Source of the DNA: Cruorifilaria tuberocauda
Lineage: Eukaryota > Nematoda > Chromadorea > Rhabditida > Onchocercidae
Length of the DNA stretch: 38,502 bases
Direction: 5' to 3'
NCBI GenBank assembly: GCA_013365365.1
Contig: JABVXU010000509.1
Location: 1-38,502, forward strand
Each line of letters begins with the position of its first letter. Within the stretch, counting starts at the first letter, position 1. This document shows, piece after piece, positions 1-8,849 of this stretch. The notes under the pieces were generated by a model that saw only the letters and a program-made list of their open reading frames with translations, did not search any database and was not told where the DNA came from. Made by a program: the position numbers and the translations under genes.

Positions 1-1140
1 TAATTTTTTCTTATAAAAAAAAAAAAACAAAAGTAGCGAACAAACTAATTTCATTGCTTTTTACTTTAATTTAGTAAAAAGTTAATTTCATTTTCTTTTT
101 TTACTTTCAATTTAACTGATCGAAATTGATATTATTTTATTGATACGTATGTTTTTTTAGGCCTGATATTTTAACTTTTTAGTAAATTTTTGTACTAATT
201 TTTACTAAATTAACTTTTTCTTTTTCATCTTTTCTCTCTTTTTCTTTTTCGTCATTTTTTTCCTCTTTCTCTTTTTCAAAAATTTTTTTCAATTCAATGC
301 GTAAATATGTTAAATTTAAAAATTTTAAATTTTAAGTTCGAACTTTTAGATAGATTTTTTTTTCAAAATTTGTAAAGAAAGAGAAAGAAATCCATTTGTT
401 CATATTCATTTTTCTTTTTTTCTTATTCTCTCCTTTTGCTTCTTTGTTTTTTTTTTTTATAAGTATTATGTTGAAAAATAATTTTTCAACAGTTCAATCC
501 ATTAATCTGCCTTAACTAATCCACCTTAGTTTTTTATTGTGTACTTTGTGTTCGATAATTAATTTTACTTTCATTTTCCGCTAATTTTCTGTTTTCTTTT
601 TTTCTTTTATATTTCCCAAATATTTTTTTTTTTGAAATGTTACTTTAGCAGCACATATAGAACATTTTGATGAAAACTAATGGATACTTTTGCACTTTTC
701 CTTACTTTTATCTTAGAATTTCACAAAATTTTTCATTTTTTTAAATTTTTATAAAAGTTTAAAATTGCTGAAAAATTTTGAATAGAGCAACGATCAAATA
801 GATTTAATATTATTTCTACTTTATTGGGTCTTTTTTATTTTTTTACTGAACTTTAATGTTACAGCTTTTTAAGTAAATTTTAAGTAATATCTTAAGTAAA
901 TTTTTAAGTATTATTTCAATTACTGCTTAAGTGATTATCATTTCCTAAATATTGAAAATAATTTCAATGATTATCAATTTGATTGTAATTTTCATTCCAT
1001 GATATTATCGCTTTTGAATTTCCAAGTGCAAGTGTTACTATCATTATTTAAGCTTAATTAAGCTTTAGTTAATTAAACTATACAATTTTCATTCGAATTT
1101 GTTGACATTTTTGTTATGGATTAATTTTAATTAAAAAATT
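1..1140. other. AT-rich intergenic DNA, no gene seen
   Basis: Homopolymer T and A runs dominate and I found no exon with plausible codon use and flanking splice sites on either strand. Short direct repeats built on 'ttaagtaa' occur at about 868-945. Probably upstream intergenic DNA of the receptor gene that follows, or intron of a gene outside the window. Confidence 0.5.
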
Positions 1141-1169
1141 TTTTCAGGAAATTTAAAAGATACTTTTAA

Positions 1170-1340
1170 TCGGTATGATATATAGATGATCAGTGATATC
1201 AGATTGCTTCGGATATCGATCAGAGTATGATCCGATACATTTATTCAGCTTCATATTGATCATGCTTCTACTTTCTAAAACAATAAACCTATTTAAATTT
1301 AATAAAAAACATTTTTGTATGTTATTATTGAAAAATTCTT
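1170..1340. other. Short segment open on both strands, possible exon
   Basis: This patch is less AT-rich than its surroundings. The plus strand is open for about 50 codons and includes a hydrophobic run (residues like FSFILIMLLL). The minus strand has an ATG ORF of 36 codons beginning MINMKLNKCIGSY, preceded by a TTTTAG acceptor-like site at about 1277-1282. Only one, or neither, can be real. No family is recognised. It lies 1.2 kb before the receptor's first supported exon and could be an upstream exon on plus, but I could not connect the reading frames. Confidence 0.2.
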
Positions 1341-2149
1341 AATGATTTATACTTAATACTTTATGAAAAAAGTAAATGAATAAATAATAAATTATTTGAT
1401 ATTAATAAGTTTAAATTTTATTTTCAGATTATTTATGAATTTTTGAAATTTTTCATCAAAATGATAATCGCTTGAATTTGTTGAAATTTGAATTGTCAAT
1501 GCAATTTTCCAACGATTCAAACCTTCCAGTAAATAAGTATGAAATTTGATTAAAAATTTTTCCCATTCATTCTTCTCTCTCTTTTAAAATAGCTATTAAA
1601 TTTGTATGACAGTAATTAAATTAACTTAAGTTATTCATATCAATTTTTCTCATTCTTCTGCTTCGCTTAAATAGTTATTAAATTTACGAGACAGTAATTA
1701 AATTACCGTAAGTCATTATTATCAATTTTTAATTACTCACTTTTTACCTTACTTTTCACCTTACTTTTCACCTTACTTGTTCTCCATTTCAATTTAACCG
1801 TTGCACATGACTTCTGATTTGATGATAAGAATTTCTAGAAAACCTGAAAATTCAACATTAGTTCTAAGTTTATTGTTTTTTTTAAGTAATAAAACGTTCA
1901 ATAGCAAATTAATTAATTTTACATTTTGTGAATTAGAAATTTTTTTCAATTCTTTTAAATTCAAAAATTAAACTTTTTTTTCCTAACATTTATCATTTAC
2001 ATATCTTTTCAGGATAACCAAATTTTAACACTTTAACAAATAGATACAGTTTAACAAGCAAAGTGTAGCAAAATAAAATTTTCTGGAATATACTTTAATA
2101 AGTTAATAATGAATAAAATACGAATATTGCTGTAAAACCTTTCAACTCT

Positions 2150-2415
2150 TGTATTCTTAAAATTAAACCATACTATTTAGACTTTTGTAATTTTAAAGTT
2201 AAACCTTGTAATTTTGAAATTGAATCTTAATATTTAAACTTTTGTAATTTTAAAGTTAAACCTTACTAATTAAACTATTTGTAATTTTGAAATTGAATCT
2301 TAATATTTAAACTTTTGTACTTTTAAAACTAAATCTTTATATTTAAACTTTTGTAATTTTAAAATTTAACCTTACTATTTAAACCATTTGTACTTTTAAA
2401 ATTAAATCTTAGTTA
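2150..2415 (+). repeat. Tandem AT-rich repeat before the receptor gene
   Basis: About eight imperfect copies of a 29-34 base unit of the type 'tatttaaacttttgtaattt' followed by 'taaaattaaacctt'. It ends about 20 bases before the acceptor of the first supported receptor exon, so it lies in the 5' flank or a first intron. Confidence 0.7.
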
Positions 2416-2472
2416 ATTTAAATATTTTTACATTTCAGAACATCATTATTATTATCATCAATTAAGGCATGG

Positions 2473-5400
2473 ATGCCACCTACAAAAGGTGCTCATATAT
2501 TTGGTACAGTATTTATTGGATGCGGTATAGCAGCGCTTATTTTCAATGTTACAATCATAATAACGCTTTGTCGCTTAAGACGTAATATATTGTTACGTGT
2601 TTTCAACTTACTTATCTTCAATTTTGCAATTATTGATTTACTTAAAAGTATGATTTTAAATGAAATAACTTATAGTAATATAAATTAATTTAAAGTAGAA
2701 ATGGTAAAAAAAAAAACTTTTAACAAACTTTAAACTTTAATACTTTAACAAACAAACAAAATTTAGCAAAATAAATTTTTCTGAAATATATTTTAATAAG
2801 TAAATAATAAATGAAATAAGACGAAATGGTAAAAATTTTTAATAAGTTAATTTTAAAAGTAAAAAGTTAATTTCATTTATTTTTTACTTTTAATTTAATA
2901 TTTTGAATTAAATAAAAGTATTAATAAATTGAAGGTACAAATACGATATAACTTAATGTGTAATAAGATAACATAAAAAGTTATATTACCTTATAGGTAC
3001 ATGCTCAGTGATATGGGCATTGAAATTGCTACCAGCAGGTATCAGTACTTCGATGTATTTTATGAAGGCTGATCAATTTGCTCTGATAATTTTACGTTTT
3101 GCAAATTTGGCAACTATTTTAAATTTGCTAATACTTACAGTTAATGAATATATTTACATTATCTATCCATTTAATTATCGTCGACTTCTTACAAAGTTAG
3201 CAGCAGCAGTTTATTTTTCTAATTTTTTAAATTATTTCAGACTACTGTAATTGACCGTAGTAATGGACTACGAAGCCTAAGCTACTGTAATTGATCGTAC
3301 TAATAAACGTTGAAGTTTAATAGGTTGTGCTGTAACTTATAATACTGTTACTGATCTTGGGTTTACTGTATACAAATATTTTTCGTTTTTTTTCAAATTT
3401 ATAGATTTAACGGAGATTTTTTTTTAATTATAGCAAAATTTGTCAACAATGTAACATTATTTAGTAGGAATACTGTAAAAGATATTAAGGATTACAAAAA
3501 AATTATTTTTTTGTTCTTAAAAATGTATTTGCAAAGGATGATCCGATGATTTTAAGATTTCATGATTTTATGATTTAAATTTTTACTAATAAACTTTTTT
3601 CTTCAAAAAAATAATCTTACAGTACAAGAGTTACACTATTGATTGTAATTTGTTGGATAGTAGCTTGGGGATTTACGCTATCTATTTTATTTATTCGTTC
3701 ACGAAAACAAACCATTTACATCAAACCAGGTTGTTTAGTGAAACGGAAATATTTGAACCGTATTCTAATGAATAATGATGGTAAGTTTTACTAATTAATT
3801 ATCTGAAAAATTTTTAGCTGGAATTTAAAATTTAAACGAACAATAAATTGCAGGATATGAAATGAATTTATAGAGAAAAAATTATTTTAAATTTGAGTGC
3901 AAAATTGAAATGAACAATAAATTAAATGTGTTAAATGAAATTATAAGGAAGCGATTATATCACAAGAAAATATTTAGCAATTATAGGACTAACAACAACA
4001 ACAACGATAACAACAACAACTACTACTACAACTACAACAACAACGATAACAGCTACAGCAACAACAATAACAAGAACAGACAATAATTCACATTCACTAC
4101 GTTCATCATCATGTAAGATTTATTACAATTTATTTATTTTTGTTTTTTAATTTTGCTTTTTACTCTGTATTCTTCTTGCTCAGTTAACAGTAACAAATTG
4201 TTATGATTGATACGATAGATTAAATATACGATAAGAAGAAAAATACTGTAAGAAGAAGACTGTAAGAGAAATAAGAGAAATAAGCGAAAATAATGTTATT
4301 TGAAAAAAAAGCATTATTTTTAAATTTCAATTTTACTATTAAATTTACAGCATGTTTTGTACGTAATAGTCAAATATCAAATAATACCGAATATATTTAT
4401 AACGTATCCGTTATCGTATTTTGTTTTGTATGCCTATTTATATCAATTGCATGCTATAGTAGATTAATTCGTGTTATTTCAAGAATTATAAAAGGTGATA
4501 CACCGGTATGTTATTTTACAGTAATTTATATTATTTTACAGTAATTAACTTTAAATTTATAGTATATGTAATTGAAAAGAAATATTTGAACTCAATTTGT
4601 AATAAAATTCAATTCTTCGTAAATTAATTTGATAACATATTCAGATACTTTTTTTTGCTTTTATTATTGTTTTTTAAATGTTATAATTTGGAGAGCTAAA
4701 AAATTTCCTTACTTACAGACACGAATTAACAGTGATTATCAGAGTAATAGTAATGTTAATGGTAAGTAAATTACACACTACCGTGTTTTTTTCATTAAAG
4801 TTTTTCAATTTACTGTAATAATTAAACTTTAAAAACATAAATAATATTATCAAGATTAGAATCGAAGTAATGGTTGAAAAAAAATATCCCATAAGAAATT
4901 TCAATTAATTAATTTTTGCAAAAAAATATGGTTTGATATTTTATTTAAAATAACTTTGCTATCATATTTTATAATTTTGTTATTAAAGATAAAAATCTAA
5001 TTTTACAATTTAATACAATTTCGTAAAAAAGAATTTTTAAAGATTGATTTCATGATTTTACCACTACGATTTCATGATTTTACCATTACAATTTCATGAT
5101 TTTACCGCTACGATTTCATGATTTCACCACTAGGATTTCATGATTTTACCATGATTATACCAAAAAAATACGAAAAGATGATAACGATGGTTAACATTTT
5201 AAAAGTTCGATTCAAAGATTTTTTATTCGTTCAATTTCAGGTGAATTTAATCGAACAAAAAAACAATTATTGAAGAGGAATAAATATATTATTGTAATTG
5301 GCAGTGTTTTGGCTCTCTATACAGTCTATCTTATTTCATATTCAGCTATTAAATTTTTATTCGTTAGTAGGCTTAAAAGGTTTCAATTTAAAAACAAGAA

Positions 5401-6364
5401 TCATTTTTTGCTAATCTTATAATTATTGAAATATATTATTGTAATTTGCATACAGTATTTTCATTTTTGTAAACGACTAGATATTATTGGATCAAAATTA
5501 TAAACAAGATTAAGATCATAATCATAATTAAGTTTTCATTGGATATTATCATTTATTGAAAATAAACAATAATCGTAGTATTATTTTGAAGTGATAAATT
5601 ATCGATGTTAATTAATTAAAGTTCACACGTAAATGATTAAAATCATTTAAGTTCACGTTTGGGTATTTCACATACGGCTATGTATTACTTACGATGGGGC
5701 TTTCAAACATTGATGTGTTTGAGTACGCTTTTACAACCACTTTGTTATTTTCGAATGCAGGAATTTCGTGGCGCTTTCAAAACGTATTAATTGCATTTTT
5801 TACTTATTTAACTTTCTAAATCTAAATTTTTCAGACAATTTAAAAAAGTCAACGTTTCATTAATGAATAAATAAAATATCATGACTTATTTCAAATGAGA
5901 TTTCAACGATTATAAAAAAATTGAACTTTTGGACTTAATATGAACATGAGTATATTTGAGTATAATAAAAACTGCACTTAAGTATGAACTTGAGTATATT
6001 TGAATATACTAGAAATTGAACTTAAGAATCAACTTGAGTATAGTTGAGTATAATCAAAAGTGAACTTAAGTATGAACTTGAGTATATTTCAGTATAATAA
6101 AAATTGAAGTTAAGTATAAGCTTGAGTATATTTGAGTATAATAAAAACTGAACTTAGGTATGAAGAACTTGTTTCAAGTTCTTCAAATTTCGAAGATTAT
6201 AAAACTTAATATTCAAAACAGTTACCTTTTTCAGTGTTATGTTTCGTCGTAATCGCGGTAAATCATGGATAGCTGAAAGTACTTGCTTATCATTTACGGA
6301 AAATCGTCGACGAATAATTTTAAGAAGCAGTAATAAAAGTAATAAAAGTGGAACAGCAATTTAA
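2473..6364 (+). CDS. Seven-transmembrane receptor, rhodopsin-like (class A)
   Basis: Membrane receptor predicted to signal through G proteins; ligand unknown. Exons with consistent phase: 2473-2647, 2997-3195, 3623-3780, optional 3987-4112, 4351-4505, 4719-4761, 5241-5379, 5652-5783, 6235-6364. This gives 376 codons, or 418 with the optional exon. Seven hydrophobic segments follow in order: TM1 around residues 10-32, TM2 with the usual Asp at 55 (NFAIIDLLKS), TM3 near 86-107, TM4 with Trp (VICWIVAWG), TM5, TM6 (VIGSVLALYTVYLISYS) and TM7. The DRY position reads NEY (108-110), followed by IYIIYPFNYRR, and the NPxxY position reads QPLCY. No Cys is present at the usual end of TM3 (D84/Q85 instead), so the canonical loop disulfide appears absent. 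The tail is basic and Ser-rich. The frame is also open upstream from 2473 to the CAG acceptor at 2438, so an earlier exon or trans-splicing is possible. The TM6-TM7 junction is the least certain join. Confidence 0.85.
3987..4112 (+). CDS. Possible threonine-rich cassette exon of the receptor
   Basis: Inside the intron between receptor exons 3 and 4 a CAA/ACT trinucleotide tract is bordered by an acceptor-like TTATAG (ending 3986) and a strong donor (GTAAGA at 4113). The enclosed 126 bases are a multiple of three, enter and leave in phase 1 like the surrounding exons, and are open in the receptor frame. They would add 42 residues to extracellular loop 2, about 23 of them Thr, then RTDNNSHSLRSSS. 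Skipping it joins D to ACFV; including it gives S then CFV, both in frame. A Thr/Ser run outside the cell would be a candidate for O-glycosylation (inference). It could instead be an intronic microsatellite with chance splice sites. Confidence 0.5.
5047..5150 (+). repeat. 22-base tandem repeat in a receptor intron
   Basis: About 4.6 copies of a unit like 'atttcatgattttaccgcta' plus 'cg', differing at one to three positions. It lies in the intron between the 43-base exon and the TM6 exon. Confidence 0.85.
5939..6165 (+). repeat. 44-base tandem repeat in the last receptor intron
   Basis: Five copies spaced 44 bases apart (near 5939, 5983, 6027, 6071, 6115, partial 6159), each built from 'tatgaacttgagtatatttg' then 'agtataataaaaactgaact' and 'taag'. 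It is not coding: stops occur in every frame. Confidence 0.9.
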
Positions 6365-7150
6365 AAAATTACGCATAATTTGATAATTATGAAATTTTCT
6401 CAATCGTATTCTCGTATGATTTTCCGGAAAACGTAATAATGTGCAACTTTATCATGGTAAATGAAAAACGGATAAGATGATGGAAAATTAAAATAAAAGG
6501 TAATTTTCATTAATTTAATTTCATCCATGCTTAATTCTTTTGTTTTTAATTTTTTTTTTGACGTCAGAAGAAATTCTGCGCAAATACGTGAAACTAAAGA
6601 AATATATACGTGAAAATAGAATTATACCTCTTTATACTACGACTCACTAGATCAGAATTAATATCAAATTATAAAACGAAATTAAACGTGATCCGTTTTA
6701 CAGGTAAACTGTATCGAAAAGCAATGCCTGTCTTCAATGAATGCTTGATGAAATTTCATTTTTAAATGGCTTATTTTACAGTAGAAAAATTTGATTAAAT
6801 GTATATTCATCGGTTACGATATATACCGTAACCGCTTTGATATTATCACTTAATTTCATAATCAGTGATAAAATTTCATTTGTTTTTGCACGCATAAATA
6901 CTTGCGTAAATTTAACTCATCACAGTGTTAATTCAAAAAAAAATTCTTTTTAAACTTTTCAATTCCTTACTTTATCATTTCTATTGATATATTTGGTTAA
7001 TGCGAAAATTACTTATTCGATTTCTTACGTACGTGACCGCGTGTAAGCATTTTTAATGGCTTAAAAATGTTGAAAAAACAATACAGCACTGAAATGGATC
7101 ATATTCACTGTCAACAATAGCTTTTAATATACGTGAATTTTACGTCATGG
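6365..7150. other. Receptor 3' flank, no gene seen
   Basis: No ORF with splice context. The segment contains a near-perfect 24-base palindrome at 6811-6834 and several 'tacgtgaa' words (6585-6620, 7028-7045). It separates the end of the plus-strand receptor from the end of a minus-strand gene, so both 3' ends face it. Confidence 0.5.
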
Positions 7151-7157
7151 AGTAATA

Positions 7158-7262
7158 AGGTTGTTCGAAACTGAAAACCTTATTTGGAGCCAGAATTGCT
7201 CGATCACCATCTAACAGACAAACATTTTGTGCTAAGAGAATTGTTTTCGGATACCATTAATA
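7158..7262. other. Exon-like segment open on both strands
   Basis: Plus strand reads about 32 codons to a stop (residues like LFGARIARSPSNRQ). Minus strand reads about 35 codons to a stop (residues like LLDGDRAILAPNKVFSFE, ending YYSMT). Neither frame has an ATG, and only plus has an AG just inside its open start. The base composition stands out from the flanks. It could be a last exon of a gene on one strand or a conserved non-coding element. Confidence 0.25.
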
Positions 7263-7407
7263 CATTACTTTAACGATGGTACTCCGTCCTTTGATGAAAG
7301 TTTTATCAAACCTCAATTTATGATCAAATTAAATAAAAGTAAATCAAATTAACTTAGCATAACAATTTACAATTTAACAACTTGAAATGCATATATATAC
7401 AATACTA

Positions 7408-8836
7408 TTATAGTTTTGGTGATAATTTTCTTTCTTCTTTAACGACGCTATTCCGTCGCATTTCCGGCTGATCTTTTCTATCCGGATCACCGCCATCACT
7501 TGACGTAATTGTTGTTGTGGTACCATTGAATGTTCTCAAACTGCAAATCGTCGTTACATCTTTCACAGCGCCAATTTTACCAGTATACTAAAAGTAAACA
7601 ATTTAAATTCGAATTAACCTAATTAAATAAAAACTTCAAATTGCTTTCTCTATCATTTACAAGAGTGTTAACTAAATATTTTTTACGGATTATTATTACT
7701 GAAGTCTTACAGTAGCCATGCGTGAACTTGAAGCCAATTGACTGTAACTATGCAAGCGCTCATAAAATGAAAATTCATCATACGCAATCAGTCGTTGCAT
7801 TTCAAATTCGATGATTGAACTGTAGAATATTAAATTTTAAGAAAAACTTTATAGCAAAATACTGATTTGTCAAATGAGGTCAAGTTGCCAAAATAAAAGT
7901 TACAGTAGAAACGTGAAAGCCATCAGAAAGTAATATTTGAAGAAATGATTCAATTGAATTCAAATGTAATAGCTCAATTCTGAAGCTTTTTCAACTCCGA
8001 AACCCAATTAACCACTAATGATCAGTTTAAGTAACATTCAGTTATCATAATCTTCCCCAGTAAATTCCATCTATCATCATTCAGGAATGAAAAAATCGGA
8101 AATCCTGAACCGTATCCCACAAATGCCATAAAAACCGACCGATCAAATGGAATGAAATGTTCCACAGTGAGATTGAAAAATATTTTCTCACAATTAATAA
8201 TTTTCTGTCAAAAGGAAAATTAAAGTTAAATGAAAGTTTTGCATAGAAAAGTTAAAATCAAAAGTAATACGTAAATGTAAAAAATTTGCATGGAAAAATT
8301 GACACGTAACTTCTCAGTTGTTAGCGTGTTTTTGCGCAGTTACCGGTTGTTACCTCTTCAGATCGCAGGTTTAATTACACGCAGGTATACGTGTTTGAGA
8401 TTTCATTTAAAATCTCAGATTAAATTTTAGAATCTCCGATTTAATTTTTTGATAAATGCAAAGTATTGTTTTGGAATTTCTACTATTCTTATCGAACAAG
8501 TCAATCAAATGGACGTGGAGGACGAAAGTGATATCACGTCATCAAACGTAAGCGACGATGAAACATTTGACGTGATGAACGATGCTTCAGACGGTGAAAG
8601 TGTACCAACGCAGGAAATTCCTCAAGTCCGATCGTTAATTCTATTTTATCACTTGGAAAATTAAATTTTGCCAAAGATTTAATTTCGGCAAATTTCAGGA
8701 AATTTTAGGATTGAAGTAAAAATTATGACATAAAGATCATAATATTCCCGCAATTCCGGTTGGCCAGACACTTTGAAGCAATGAATCTCTCAGTATTACT
8801 TTCTTTTCTACTATCTTTATCAGTTATCTCTTTCAT
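7408..8836 (-). CDS. Unrecognised minus-strand gene, partial exon model
   Basis: I do not recognise the product. The last two exons are well supported: 7711-7819 and 7408-7587 join in phase across a GTAAGA donor and a TTTTAG acceptor and encode a polar C-terminus (IEFEMQRLIAYDEF ... DGGDPDRKDQPEMRRN ... KLSPKL, stop TAA at 7408-7410). Exon 8036-8204 (acceptor GACAG) encodes NCEKIFFNLTVEHF, then a hydrophobic Gly-rich stretch (VFMAFVGYGSGFPIFSF), possibly membrane-inserted. A likely first exon starts at ATG 8836 and reads MKEITDKDSRKESN to about 8730. A short exon at 8606-8651 (DKIELTIGLEEFPAL) would link these in phase. The phase between 8036-8204 and 7711-7819 does not match, so an exon is missing or there are two genes. 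The overall model is tentative; the two 3' exons are firm. Confidence 0.5.
8368..8399 (+). other. Split match to the nematode SL1 leader
   Basis: GGTTTAATTAC at 8368-8378 equals the first 11 bases of the nematode SL1 spliced leader as I recall it, and GTTTGAG at 8393-8399 equals its last seven. The middle is replaced by 14 unrelated bases. No GTAAAC-type donor follows, and no Sm site or 5S rRNA gene is seen nearby, so it is not a working SL RNA gene. Likely chance, or a decayed leader copy. Confidence 0.25.
8509..8664 (+). CDS. Acidic ORF, unrecognised, possibly an exon
   Basis: 51-codon ORF from ATG 8509, rich in Asp, Glu and Ser up to about residue 36 (MDVEDESDITSSNVSDDETF ... NDASDGESVPTQEIPQ). 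Codons follow the purine-any-pyrimidine pattern well, which favours a real plus-strand exon. The same frame stays open upstream to about 8449. A good donor (GTAAGC) lies after residue 13, at 8548, so only the first part may be kept. The opposite strand is also open here and was proposed above as part of another gene, so the two readings compete around 8606-8651. No domain is recognised; acidic Ser-rich stretches are common in disordered regions. Confidence 0.35.
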   Translation: MDVEDESDITSSNVSDDETFDVMNDASDGESVPTQEIPQVRSLILFYHLEN

Positions 8837-8849
8837 TAAACTCCATGAT

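Noticed and set aside
7860..7990. A middle exon (IELLHLNSIESFLQIL) joining the minus-strand exons at 8036 and 7819
   Set aside because: It is open in one frame, but its phases do not match either neighbour; every acceptor tested gave a stop.
8368..8399. A functional SL1 RNA gene
   Set aside because: The leader is interrupted, no donor follows it and no Sm site or 5S rRNA is visible; kept only as a curiosity.
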